DNA from: Closterium sp. NIES-65
Taxonomy: Eukaryota; Streptophyta; Zygnematophyceae; Desmidiales; Closteriaceae
Direction of reading: 5' to 3'
Length of the DNA stretch: 64,000 nucleotides
Assembly (NCBI GenBank): GCA_948144175.1
Contig: CANXME010002150.1
Span: 33,501 to 97,500 of the forward strand
Positions 19,733-31,228 of this stretch are shown here, in pieces. Positions within the stretch are counted from its first letter, which is position 1; the number at the start of each line of letters is the position of its first letter. Position numbers and translations under genes: made by a program. The notes under the pieces are model-generated. The model had not been told where the DNA came from. It saw only the letters and a list, made by a program, of their open reading frames with translations, and made no database searches.

Positions 19733-22712
19733 CTAGTATTGGGAGGTCTTCTTCCTGAGATCCTGTAGGGACTGCTTGGTCTGCCCCGTTGGCTGGTAAC
19801 ACAAGAGGCACCAGCCAAGATAGGCACGAACGGCATCCATCCGGGGCTGGTGAAGTAGGCCAGCAGAAACAAACACCATGACCTGCAAATTTCACAGAGC
19901 ATAGAATGGAAGGTGAGCGGTAGGTATGAGTAGTTGGGGGATGCGTGACAAGATAAGTAGAGAGGTTTGGAGGCGGATGAGGTCCAGAGAATGGAGAATG
20001 ACATATATAGCAGGGGGTGTGTTGAAATATGGATTCGGCATGCTGTGACTGCATGGTGCACGCTATCACACAAATTGATAACATGCAAGGGCTTTTATAC
20101 CTGTATGATGGCCCTGTGCTCATAGGCCACGACACATGCTCTGGTCTTGAAGTAGGCACTCTCCAGCAGGCGCATATGGTTCAGGCGCGTATGGTCACAA
20201 ATGAGGGACAGGCGCCTGCTTATATACAACAGTTCAAGGGCGGAAAAAAATTAGAAACATGTAAGTAAGAGGAGGAGAGTGCGGCTAGGAGTATATATGA
20301 AAAAGAGCGACCAATCTAATCCCCCAAATAACTTACCAGTCCATCTGCTTCACCAGCCGCTTCTTCATTTTGCGTACGACAGCCACAATGTGGCTCATAA
20401 TGCCCAGGTCCGCCTGGAACAACAAGGTAGGGATTGCCCGACGCGGTCCCTGGGACATCCCACTTCCAGAGCACACATTAGAAAAGGGGATGTGGTGGGG
20501 AATGGAAGAGAAATGTAATCAAGAGACCCGGTAAACAACATGTGGGTTGAGTTCAATGGGGCAGAGCACATCTCCCCCATTACCTGAGCAACACGGAGTA
20601 CGTAGACTACACAGTAGCCTGCAAATCAGGTCGCTCACGTCAACCGGATAGGTCGAGTAGGTCTTGCATGGGTTGTCTTGGCTTGATGTCAACCCAGCCG
20701 CCTCATTCACAATCCATTGCTGCTGTTCAGGCGTGCGCGGCATGTTCCGTGCCTTGACAGTAACATGATGCTCCTGGTGTAGCACGGGGATGTGGGATGG
20801 GATAAAAAGGTAAGGGTGGTGAGTTTATGAGTTCCGTCAGGCGACATTCAAACATCAATGGATTTGAAGGCGCGCACATGGCATGTTTGCTCACCTTTCC
20901 AGCATAGCAGATGCTGCACGGCATCTGCGTTCCATGCGAGAGAGTGCGACTGATCTTGCCGCTCTTGGGGTAGTTGCACACTTAGACGTAGAGCAGGGGC
21001 CGCACGGTCTTCCAATCACTGAAAGGGTCCCTGAGACGGAACCAGCTGCAAGGAACAGGGAAAGTGGCAATAGAAATGCTGGCCAACGGCTTTGTTCATG
21101 TACACATAGTGGCAAAGAAGAATGCTATATGAGGAGACACTTGCATACTCTGCTGGTGATTGTCGGACAAAATGGCGAAATGCGGCACGAGTACGAACCT
21201 TTGCATGCCATCGAGTAGCGGCTCCAGCACGGTGATGACGCATCACTGGAAGAGCATCAGCTTCTCCGTGGCAGACTTTGCAGCAGGGGGGATAGGAAGG
21301 AGGGCAAGTAGCGTGTGCCCGGCTTTCCCCCATCGCTTGGCCTGAAGGATGTTGCCAAGCGTCATCATGAGCGGCTACGCCTTCTTTTGGTCGTTGTTTT
21401 TCATGGGAGTCACATCCGAATATAGGATGATCCGCCCCACGACTTCGGACCATCCGAAGTATTTCTGCAATGCACGACGCAATGGCAACGCAAGACATGG
21501 TGAAGCATCATATATACGCATCATACATAAGCACAAACCATCAACAATTACGGGTTACAAATAGGCAGGACCAGGATGTCAAACACCACCAAGATAACGA
21601 TGTATTCAGGAGGATTAGGCCAGTTTCATAGAATGTGCAACGAACATGACACACTCCAGATGCTCCGGACACTAACGTGCAGCGAAATCGGCATGAGAGC
21701 GGATCAGGTTATGGCGAGCAAGTGTTTGCTTACCTGAGCATCATTCCATCACGTTCCTATTTCTGGCATGGTATAACGACACTCGCCCGTTTCCTCGTTG
21801 ACACGTGCCTTGAGCTTGAAGCCGGACACGTTGTTGGGATGCCTGAACAAAACAGCAGATGCCTGGTATATGGTGGCGAAGGCATGCAAGAGCAGGGGTG
21901 TGGTTAGTGGCTTTGAAGGCGAGTCCGATGTCATACAAACATAAGGGGCATAACACGAAACATTCACCACCCGATAAGAGCAGCAGAGTCTCATAGACGA
22001 CTCTAAAGCGTATTCCAATCTGAGCCGAGTTCTGGAGAAGCAGTTGCTGTGGTGGATGACCCTCGACCTCGAAAGTCGCCACCGTCCATCTGCGATTGCG
22101 GCCTACCAAGTGCTCCATCTTGAACCGCTCCAGCTCCTTGCAGTTCCTTAGCTCGGAGATCACAAGACGAGCGAGGCTGGGCTCTATCACGAGCTGAAAC
22201 AGGCCATTAGTGTCGACCTCCTCCATTCCCATTTTATCGTTCACACGTCGAATGAAATGCAGCAGCTTCAGAACCAGGGTATTAAGAGGGGTGGCATCGC
22301 GCTGTCCGCTGACAATGGTTGGCGGTGCGGCTTGACTTCCTTGAGACTGAACCTCCGGATGTTTAGTCGTGTTGGTTGCAGATGTATCTGGGGGCGATTG
22401 GTGATCATCTTCAAAGGCACCTTAGTGCATAGCGGAGGGTGTATCATCTTCGTCTACTTCAGGCACGCGCGGAGGCGCTTCCTTATGAATAATGATGGAA
22501 GCGTTAGACGATCTAGACGAAGCGGGATTGGCAGGTAGTGCTTTAGAGAGTATATCGTAAACGAAAAGCAAAGCGTGAAGGCCAGCAGTTGGCGCAGCTG
22601 GTGAGGGCCTTGCCCCGGCAGATAGGCCTTGACAAGGGGTCCTCCGTAACTTATGGCCACCATAAACATGTGCGTTGGGGAACCATTTGTTACAAAACTT
22701 GCAGACAACGCC
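19733..22712 (-). pseudogene. Plavaka/KDZ-like DDE transposase pseudogene, copy A
   Basis: Multi-exon minus-strand gene inferred from GT-AG junctions. Suggested exons: about 21968-22712, 21734-21862, 21199-21464, 20895-21045, 20584-20773, 20337-20413, 20101-20215 and 19733-19882 (stop TAG). Exon 1 has a possible C2H2 finger (VCKFCNKWFPNAHVYGGHKL) and a disordered stretch. Exon 3 reads GRIILYSDVTPMKNN, then LMMTLGNILQAKRWGKAGH. This resembles the YSD-T / P-TLGNI signature of Plavaka-type transposases. Exon 4 has VCNYPKSGK and PCSICYAGK, like their Y-CDYPE / CP-C segment. Exon 5 has RTPEQQQWIVNEAAG; the last exons have YEHRAIIQ/VMVFVSAGLL. In-frame stops shared with copy B (for example QKKA-stop-PLMM near 21384) show it was dead before duplication. 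A stop in exon 1 near 22425 is private to copy A. Family assignment is from memory of motifs. Confidence 0.6.
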
Positions 22713-23514
22713 TGGCTATGAGCCCATCTAGAAACAATCGCTCTAAACCTTGACGAAAGGTGTATGGCGCTACTAGTAAGACTGAAACATGAGGCCTCGT
22801 AAACTGCACGTTGGAAGAATGCACAAGCTCTTGCAGGACAAATGTCAAAGGGCGGTCGTCAATAGGCTGCTTGGAGCTCTGCACGCCTAGCACTTGAGCG
22901 TGGCGCTAGTGTTAAAGACTGGCTAACGATGGTCGAGCAGCGCGGTCATCACAAAAGTAGATACAGACCGCCCACAGCATGGTATTTCCGATTTCTACAA
23001 GGCGTCTCGCCCCTCTTTAGAGCGACCACGACGTGAGCAGGGCCTTATGTACTGGAGTACAGCAAGCTTGGTCGCAAGTATGCGTCGCAAGCAAAGTGAG
23101 AAGTACGTGCCTACTGATGTACTTGGGTTTTTGAATCGTGCGTAAGAGTCAAGGGGGAGGAGGAAGAGAGGGAAGAGATCTGCTTGGTGATGTGATTCTC
23201 CCAAGAGTCGCTATAGGGGGGAAAACATAATCACGTAGGTGAGCCCAAAGTGGTGCGCACCTCCAGAGCCTTAATCACAACATACATTTACCTTTTACAT
23301 AGAAACTAATTTCATCCATAATTATTTCACAACCATACTTTAGGGTCTGCTCATAACCAACCCCTTATTCATAACGGCAGTGGTTGTAATCCAGTTCTCT
23401 ATTGTGGTCTGAAAACATACGGGAAGAACCCAATAACTCCGTGCCCTAACGTAAGATTGTTGCATGAGCGAATATCTTTATCGTTGCTTTTCAAGAGGTT
23501 TATACTTTATGCAT
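22713..23514. other. Unassigned region upstream of the transposase-like gene, copy A
   Basis: No supported gene. A short minus-strand frame near 22690-22893 (LGVQSSKQPIDDRPLTF) may be leader or an extra exon. Copy B counterpart is 45058-45852. Confidence 0.4.
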
Positions 23515-24075
23515 CGTGCTAAATGTCCATGCAAGCATCAAATCCAATCCAATACAATACAACAACTGTTTCATCATGAAAACAAACCAAACCCTTGATC
23601 GCTGCAACGTCGCCCTGTCAAGATTTGGTTATCGATAACGCATCACTGCCTGTCCGTTGGCGCTGTGCTTCACACCACACACGTTATGAACCATATTGAA
23701 GGTCCGTGCAAGAATTGAGCCCAATCCAATACCATACCACAACGGTTTCACAATGTCGCGCAACACATAGGCCTGAACTCTACAACGTCGCACTGTCGAA
23801 ACATGGTTGTCGATAACACATCACCGCTTGTATGTTAACCTTGTGCTTCACACCAACCCTATACTGCACCATGTTGAATGTTCATGGAAAAGTTGTGCCC
23901 AATATAATACGATACCACAACTCTCTCCCATTTGGCACTAGTCATCGTCGTGTTTAAATATCAACCAACGACGGGTAACCGTTGTGACATTCAATGTCTG
24001 CTTAGTACAATTGTCAGAAGTAATAGATATGGATGCTCATAGTGTGTGTCACATAAGCCAAATCCACTACTTTAC
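23515..24075. repeat. Degenerate ~160-185-bp direct repeats, copy A
   Basis: Three units, each with CCAATCCAATAC-like, TACCACAAC-like and GTCG-ATAACGCATCAC-like words and ending near GTGCTTCACACCA. The first words fall near 23547, 23729 and 23900. Copy B counterpart is 45853-46410. They could be subterminal repeats of a DNA transposon that includes the transposase-like gene; this is conjecture. Confidence 0.65.
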
Positions 24076-24857
24076 CACAACACCATACTATAAAATGAGC
24101 AACGTAGTTTTTGAAGATTGTACTTGACGTAGTTTTGAAGCGTATTTTGCTTGTATATGCATTTTTGTTCATTTCGCATAAGCTTGCGGGTGTAGGTTAC
24201 GCTCACTGAAGTGGTTCAGAAACCGTTCAAGAGTGTGTAGTGATTGATGTGTTGGCAACACAGATTGGCTGACGCATCTCAAACAACCCCTCTCGCCAAA
24301 AAAGCACCAGCCAAGCGGTACATCCACCATTGAAGTAGCTGCTGTGATCAAGCGGTGAGTGGGTTTATAATCGGGTGGCTAAACTTACACCGTCCGATTG
24401 TGCCTGGTTTGATTACAGTCATCTCTCTAGTCTTGCAAGCCACCCCAAGCACCCTTGTGCCCCACCCACCAGCGTCCGTCACCCCACAACTTTGACACTG
24501 CTCGATGTTTGACACAGGCATTTCCAGATCGCCCATGACTCACCAATCGACTAAGTAATGAGTCGTAGGTATGTGCTTAGTGACTTCTATTTCAGTTTCA
24601 AATGTAGCGGAGACTTTGGCGAAAGATGATTGATTAGACCGTCGAGTCTCCCTTAGTTACATTCCTTTGCGGTTCGCCAGGTGAACCGGATACATCGTTC
24701 CGCAAATTGAAAAGCGCATGATACGTGCAACTCGGCAAAAATATATAATGAGGAGGAACAGGAGGACGACGCGCAACAAGGAATCTCTTAAGACCGATTG
24801 GAAGGGTGAAGGCATATCTAAAGCTACTAAAGCGTCCGCTGCGCATAGCAGAAAGAA
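24076..24857. other. Unassigned sequence, copy A
   Basis: No gene, RNA or repeat recognised. Short open frames here differ in frame and are not supported. Copy B counterpart is 46411-47193. Confidence 0.4.
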
Positions 24858-25505
24858 GTGGTGGGAAGAAAGGCTGCGCTTGGACAGGAGAAGTCCGAGA
24901 AGAAGGCGGAAGGCAACGGGAAGCAACCAACACCACGCAAGCGTGTTTCGACCGTGAAAAAATTTGCGGATGTTACCTCTCGTGGAACCCAGCCCGGTCC
25001 GACTGACAACGGCAAAGAAGGTCCTGGGCGAGGGAGCGTGATTCTTGCAGTCTGGTCAGCGGAGAGAGCGGGCTTTGCGACAGGGGAAAACCACAGCGAC
25101 GCTCCCCGGGACGAGCATGAACCAAGGCGGAGGCATCGCAGCACCGTGGTCGAAGTTTCTGCTGCTGTGGTAGAAGAGGACAAGGTTGGGGCGCACGATT
25201 CTATGGAGGAGCCTAAACACGGCATTGCCGACGTCGGTGGCTCACCTACTTCTGGTAGACGTGGGAAGGCGTATGACACCGCTGTGGCCGGGGAAATCAC
25301 TATGCGGGCGAAGAAGCGGCAGACGACAGGCAATGGTGACGACGCCGGTGGTGCTGAAGATGAGACAACGTGGGGTGCCAGAGAAGCAAGTGGCAAGGCG
25401 ACGGGTCATGCATTGCGCAAGAAGGGATCACCCGGAACGAAGAAAAACATCCAGCGGAAGGAGGGGCAAGCAAGCAGCGAGGGGGAAGAGGCCGAAACGC
25501 GGTGA
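24858..25505 (+). CDS. Hypothetical Lys/Glu-rich open frame, copy A
   Basis: A 215-codon frame rich in Lys, Gly, Glu and Ala (for example GQEKSEKKAEGNGKQ, SGKATGHALRKKGSPG). No domain or signal peptide is visible, and it appears intrinsically disordered. In another frame the downstream purine tract continues as a Glu/Asp-rich stretch (GEEEPDDAGKEDEGEKGDEE), so a single-base frameshift or an unseen intron could join a basic N-terminus to an acidic tail. At least seven amino-acid differences separate copies A and B, and most base changes I see alter residues. That argues against selection on a protein. Could be a former accessory ORF of a transposon or chance coding in low-complexity DNA. Confidence 0.3.
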   Translation: MVGRKAALGQEKSEKKAEGNGKQPTPRKRVSTVKKFADVTSRGTQPGPTDNGKEGPGRGSVILAVWSAERAGFATGENHSDAPRDEHEPRRRHRSTVVEVSAAVVEEDKVGAHDSMEEPKHGIADVGGSPTSGRRGKAYDTAVAGEITMRAKKRQTTGNGDDAGGAEDETTWGAREASGKATGHALRKKGSPGTKKNIQRKEGQASSEGEEAETR

Positions 25506-25820
25506 AGAAGAACCTGATGATGCGGGGAAGGAGGATGAGGGTGAGAAGGGGGATGAGGAGGAGGAGGATGATGAGGAGGAGGAGGATGACGAGGAAGAGG
25601 AGGATGAGGAGGATGCGGAGGAGGAGGACACGGATGTTGGGGAGGAGGAAAAAGATGAGGATGATGAGGAGAACGAGATAAGGAGGAGGAGGAGGAGGAG
25701 GACGAGGAGGGAGACGACGAGGATGAGGAGGAGGAGGAGGAGGAGGAGGATGAGGAGGGGGACGACGAGGATGAGGAGGACGAAGATGAGGAGGAGGACG
25801 AGGAGGAGGAGGAAGAGGAG
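25506..25820 (+). repeat. GAG/GAT purine-rich simple repeat, copy A
   Basis: Almost pure purine on the plus strand (GAGGAGGAGGATGATGAGG type). It is open in all three frames on this strand (Glu/Asp, Arg/Met, Gly/Arg). Polypurine mirror tracts of this kind can form triplex DNA. The longest pure GAG run is shorter than in copy B. Confidence 0.92.
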
Positions 25821-25907
25821 CCGGCAGCTGCCACATGGATGTGTACACGTCATTGCTCTCGTGCAGATCCCAAAGCACCCGATTGCCCAGCTGCCCCTTG
25901 TACGTGC
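25821..25907 (-). mobile_element. Captured 87-bp piece of Copia1 gag-pol, copy A
   Basis: Reverse complement of Copia1 at about 14785-14872. It encodes KGQLGNRVLWDLHESNDVY on the minus strand versus KGKLGNRVLWDLHESKDVY in the element. It sits exactly between the purine tract and the 48-bp minisatellite. Confidence 0.9.
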
Positions 25908-28900
25908 GGTTCCCACACAGGATGGCCCGAACCCCCGCCCGACCTGGGTTGATCCAGTTCCCACCCGAGATGGTCCGGACCCCCAGACAACCCGGATGGA
26001 TCCGGTTCCCTTCCGAGTTGGTCCAGACCCCCACTCGACCCAAGTGAATCCGGTCCCCATCCGGGATGGTCCGGACCCCAACACGACCCAGGTGGATGCG
26101 GTTCCCACCCGAGATGGCCCGGACCACCACCTGGCCTGAGTGGATCCGGTTCCCACTTGGGATGGTCCAGACACCCACCCGACCCAAGTGGATTCGGTTC
26201 CCACCCGGTTTGGACCGCCAGCACACTCGACCCGAGCGGATCTGGTTCCCACCCGGGTTAGTCCGGACCCTCACCCAACCCGGGTGGACCTGGGTAGATC
26301 CGGATCATGGTAGGGTTCTTTCGATTGCCCGAAATAATGGTAACCCAATCTAATCCGAGTGATTGGCCCAATAATGGGGTAGGTGGTCAATCATATCATC
26401 CGGTTCCCACCCAGGTAGGTCCGAACTCCCACCCGGCCTTGGTGAATCCGGTTCCCACCGGGATGGTCCGGACCCCTATCCAACTCGGGTGGATCTGGTT
26501 CCAACGGGGTTGGTCCGGACCCATACCCGACCCGGGTGGATCCGGTTCCCTCCCGGGATGGTCCGGACCCCAACACCACCCAGGTGGATCCGGTTCCCGT
26601 CCAGGATGGCCCGGAACCCCACTCGGCCTGGGTTGATCCGGTTCCCACCTGGGATGGTCCGTACCCCCACCCGACCCGGATGGATCCGGTTCCTACCCGG
26701 GTTGGTCCAGACCTCCACCCGACCCGGATGGATTCGGTTCCCACCCGGGATGGTTCGAACCCCAACACGACCCATGTGGATCTGTTTCCCACCCGGGATG
26801 GTCCGGACTCCCACCTGACCCAACTGGATCCGGTTACCACCCGGGTTGGTCCGGCAGCCCACCTGACCCGGGTGGATCCGGTTCCCACTCGGGTTGGTCC
26901 GGATGTCCACCTGAACCGAGTGGACCTGGTTCCCATCCGGGATGGTCTGGACCCCCACCCGACCCGGATGTATCCGGTTCCCACCCGGGATGGTCTGGAC
27001 CCCCATCCGACCTGGGTAGATACGGATCCTGGTAGGGTTCTTCCGATTGCCCCAGATGAAGGTAACCCAATGTAATCAGAGTGATTGGCCCTGGAATGAG
27101 TCAGTTAGTCGATCATATCATGTGGTTCTTCCCAGGTTGGTCTAGACCCCCAACCGGCCCAGGTGGATCCGGTTCCCACCCAGGACGGTCCGGACCCCAA
27201 CACGACCCAGATCGATCCGGTTCCCACCTGGGATGGCCCGGACCACCACTTGGCTTGAGTGGATCCGGTTCCCACCTGGGATGGTCCGGACCCCCACCCG
27301 ACCCAAGTACACCCGGTTCCCACCCAGGTTGGACCGGCAGCCCACTCGACCCGAGTGGATCCGGTTCCCACCCGTGTTGGTCCGGACCCCCACCCGACCA
27401 AGGTGGACCTGGTTCCTATTCGGGATGGTCCGGACCCCTACCAGACCCAGGTGGATCCGGTTCCCACCCGGGTTGGTCCGGATCCCCACCGGACCCGGGT
27501 CGATACGGTTCCTATCCGGGATGGTCCGAACCTCCATCTGGCATGGGTGGATCAGGATCCTGGTCAGGTTCTTTTGATTGCCCCAAATGATGGTAACCCA
27601 ATGTAATCGGAGTGATTGGCCCAGAAATGAGTCGATTAGTCGATCACATCGTCTGGTTTTTCCCGGGATGGTCCGGACCCCCACTCGACCCAGGTGGATC
27701 CAGTTCTCAACCGGGATGTTCTGAACCACCACCTGACCCGGGAGGGTCCCGATCCTACTTGGGATGGTCCGGACCCCCACCCCCGGATCCGCTTCCTACC
27801 CGGGATGGACCGGACTTCCACCCAGCCAGGGTGGATCCGGTTCCTACCCGGGATGGTCCAGACCCCCACTCCCGGATCCGCTTCCTACCCGGGATGGTCC
27901 TGACCCCCACCCGACCCGGACGGATCCGGTTCTTAACCAGGATGGTCCGGACCCCCTTTCCGCCTGGGTGGATCTGGTTCCCATTCGAGATGGTCCGGAC
28001 CCCCACCCGGCCTGGGTGGATCCGGTTCTCATCCGGAATGGTCCGGACCCCCACCCGACCCGGGTATATTTGGTTCCCACCCGGGATGGTCCGGACCCCC
28101 ATCCGGCTTGTGTGGATCCGGATCCTGGCAGGGTTCTTTCGATTGCCCCAAATGATGGTAACCCAACGTAATCAGAGTGAATGGCCTAGGATTGAGGTAG
28201 ATAGTCAATCATATCATCCGATTCTTTCAGGGATGGTCTGTAAACTTCAGGCCTGAGTGGATCCGGTTCCTACCCGGGATGGTCCGGACCCCAACCTGAC
28301 CCGGGTGGATCCGGTTATGAAAAGCTATGGTGCGAACCCCTACCTGACCCGGGTTAATACGGTTCCCACCCGGGGATTGGTCCGGACAACCACCCGACCT
28401 GGGTGGATCTGGTTCTCAACCGTGATGGTCCGGACCCCCATCCGGCCTGGGTCGATCCGGTTCCCACCCGGGATGGTCCGGACCCCCACCCGACCCGGGT
28501 GGATACGGTTCTCTCTCGGGATCGTCCGGACCCCCACCCGTCCCGGGTGGATCCAGTTTCCACCCACAATGTTCAGGACCCTCATCCGGCCTAGGTGGAT
28601 CCGGATCCTGGTCGAGTTCTTTGGATTGCCTCAAGTAATGGTAAACCAACATAATCGGAGTGATTGGCCCATGAATGAAATAGGTAGTCGATCATATCAT
28701 CCGGTTCTTCCCGAGACGGTCGGGAAGCCTACCCAGCCTGGGTGGATCCGGTTCCTATCTGGAATGGTCCGGACCCCCACCCGACCCGGGTAGATCCGGT
28801 TCTTAACCGGGATGGTCCAGACCCCCACCCGACCCGGGTGGATCTGGTTCCAACCCGGGATGGTCCGGACCCCCATCCGCGCGTGGGTGGATCCGGTTCA

Positions 28901-28990
28901 TACCCAGGATGGTGCGGACCCCCACCTGGCCTGGGTGGATCTTTTTCCCACCTGGAATGGTCTTGACCCCCACCTGGTCTGGGTGGGGTT
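25908..28990. repeat. GC-rich 48-bp minisatellite array with interspersed spacers, copy A
   Basis: Consensus words GGTTCCCACCCGGGATGGTC, CGGACCCCCACCCGACCC and GGGTGGATCC, period 48 bp, many diverged units. Each unit holds the perfect palindrome GGTCCGGACC and a GGATCC site. At intervals (about 26300, 27030, 27570, 28130, 28610) the array is broken by a ~100-130-bp spacer with AATGATGGTAACCCAA and GAGTGATTGGCCC, words shared with the 104-bp satellite at the end of the window. Because 48 is divisible by 3, long open frames with a 16-residue Pro/Gly/Asp-rich period appear on both strands; they are not genes. Confidence 0.95.
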
Positions 28991-29660
28991 GGTTAATTTT
29001 ATTTTGAAATGACGGCAACCCAATGTCATCAGAGTGATTGGCCTCGGAATTTGTTGGGTAGTTAGGCACGTTATCCTTCCCTAAAATTGTTGGATGGTTT
29101 ATAAAATTCGGTAAGCCACGGTGATCAAAGTAGTAATTGTTGTTATAATATCTAGCATAGGAGGTAGACGACCCTCTCCACAAAAGCTCAGCGGATTACC
29201 CAGGGAGTCACCTATACTCCCTCGACGCGCCATGTCCCTACAGATTTATTAACACTTGGAATAATGGACCATTTTCTATCCTGATCCGCTCCCGGTTTAG
29301 TGGCCCCCCCTCTTTGCACTATGCAAGGCGGCGTTATCGACCCCTGGGTTGGGGAAGGTAGGACTCAGACCATTTGGAACTGGAGAAAAAGATGAGGGCC
29401 CGGTCAGATGTCTCCCCATTTAGGGTTTGATCCGGTTGGGTGTTCAACCACTACCTAATGGCAAGGAACAAAAACTCAACTGTTGCAGTAATATCCAGTT
29501 GGATAATGCCTTGGGTAATGGCGGGGACGGTCGATTCTTTTTCAAAGAAGAACGCAAATGCTCGCTTGACACAAAACAAAATGAGAGGATCCATGTTGAC
29601 TGGGGACGATCTCGGTCGGACGTGTGACGATGCTAGGTCCCCAAACAACGGATGTGGATA
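28991..29660. other. Unrecognised ~670-bp spacer between opposed minisatellites, copy A
   Basis: Single-copy-looking DNA shared with 51290-51957 in copy B with few differences. The first ~60 bp resemble the 104-bp satellite core. The rest has no open frame or RNA I can name. It lies at the point where the minisatellite reverses orientation. Confidence 0.6.
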
Positions 29661-29663
29661 GTG

Positions 29664-30766
29664 GTTTCTGTTGGTGTAAGGGCCTAATAAACTCAAGCTA
29701 TTAAGACTTTATCAAACTTAAAACCTCTCGTCGGGGTCACCTCCAAGGGTCCTTGGGTGCCTGATACAAGACCAGCCCCTATCCTCGGGTCCGAGTTTGT
29801 AGAGAGAGGGATCAAGAGGGACTTAGTCAAAACAGCAAGAGTACCTTGAACGTCGCGCAGCGTATCGTGCAGACCGTTGATCGGATTAAGCTGAGAATTT
29901 ACTATATCGAAGCTCGCGTCAAGAGCTTTAAAATGAACTAAGTTGCCTCGCGAAAAGTTTTGCAATTACCAAGTTATGGCTCGGACAGCGTATGCCTAGC
30001 GTTGGAGTGCTAGCGTACTAGCGTTGACTCGGGTAGCATTCCGCTGTCGCACCGCGTAGAAACGAAATTCCAGGAAGGGAGGAAGTCACTTGAATCAATT
30101 TCACTATATTCAGGTACAAACAGAGAAGGAATAAATAGCTCTAGCTAGCAAGGACCTTGGGAATGAACCTGGGAACAACCAGGGATGATCCCAAATAATT
30201 CCAAGCAACAGAACCAACCTGGCTGGACAAAATAGCAGGTGGTATGTTGGTGAACAACCTCTGGTTCTGTTTTTCCAACCTAGGAAAACAACAACCAGGT
30301 TCAGGTCCTAAAAACAGAACCTGTTTTGTCTTTGCCCAACCAGCCAAATGCTGGTTCCGCTGGTTTCCCCTGGCCCTGTAGCATGCAGATACAGACAAAC
30401 AACATCCAACCTTCACCTAAATAGTACCCCTATAGTGCCTGCCCTGCTACACTATAGTCAACCAAACAATACAGTACAATTTCGAGTTGGATAGAACTGA
30501 ATCTGCGCAATCAAGTAAGCCGAACCACAAAGCTTCCATCTTGGGTTCCTTTGCGAGCTCGTCCTTTCTGCTTGTACTGTTCATAGCGCGTACAATGTTA
30601 TGCCGAAGCGCACATTGTGCGAGTACCTGCAAATGCTTCAAGCGAAAATTGCGAAAGCAAACAAACACACGAACATACCATTCATACGCAAATGCATTCG
30701 CACACGCATACTCGTACAAACAGACGGCAGGATGTCGTGCAATGTGAATTTGCACCCAACTGTTTC
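29664..30766 (-). mobile_element. Solo Copia1 LTR with TSD gtttc
   Basis: Inverted young Copia1 LTR (29669-30761, about 1.09 kb) flanked by gtttc at 29664-29668 and 30762-30766. It is complete from TGTTGGTGTAAGG to GCACCCAAC. There is no internal region, so it arose by LTR-LTR recombination. It is absent from copy B, as is the DNA it inserted into. Confidence 0.93.
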
Positions 30767-31228
30767 TCAGACGGATGCGAGCAGTAAGGTTCGCCAAACT
30801 GCGTGATTACGAGCGGGAAACGCATGTCTCTGGGGAAGGTGTTGGAGTTCATATGAAACCGAGATCGAACAAACAGGTGGTCATCCATCCCACTTGCCGA
30901 ATGCATGACCACCAAGCGAAGCCGATCCGAGCCTATAACGGTACGCTTTTGCAGCTTTCTGTCAAGGACGTACGCTTGTTCAAGATCAGATGAACGGGGT
31001 GCTTATTCATTCTTCTTGCGGGGTGCATGCTCACCCCGATAGTCCGATCAAAGGCCAGCGGCCCTTCTCAATGGAAGGACAATCATAAGCATGTTGATGC
31101 CACGAGACGGGTTCATACTTTTGTTGGTGCATGGGAGAAATTGCCGGACTGATTCAGTTACGGTAGATGTCCCTAGCATCGTGTTTCTTCCACCGCAGCG
31201 GGTCGTTTCGGCTGGAGGCCGACCCCTC
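30767..31228. other. Unassigned sequence next to the rRNA fragment
   Basis: Present only in copy A. It may be a diverged continuation of rRNA or its spacer, but I could not align it to a conserved rRNA segment. Confidence 0.4.

Noticed and set aside
21016-21498. A 160-codon minus-strand frame as an independent gene
   Set aside because: It runs through the transposase-like exon in a different frame and across its introns. The exon frame with splice borders and family motifs explains the region better.
25506-26139. Poly-Glu, poly-Arg/Met and poly-Ser/Pro/Leu open frames
   Set aside because: Shadows of the GAG/GAT purine tract in every frame. Only the Lys-rich frame before it was kept, at low confidence.
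25908-28990. Long open frames on both strands with a 16-residue Pro/Gly/Asp period
   Set aside because: They follow from a 48-bp (16-codon) GC-rich tandem repeat lacking stops; several frames on both strands are open at once. The same applies to the copy B array at 48286-51289.
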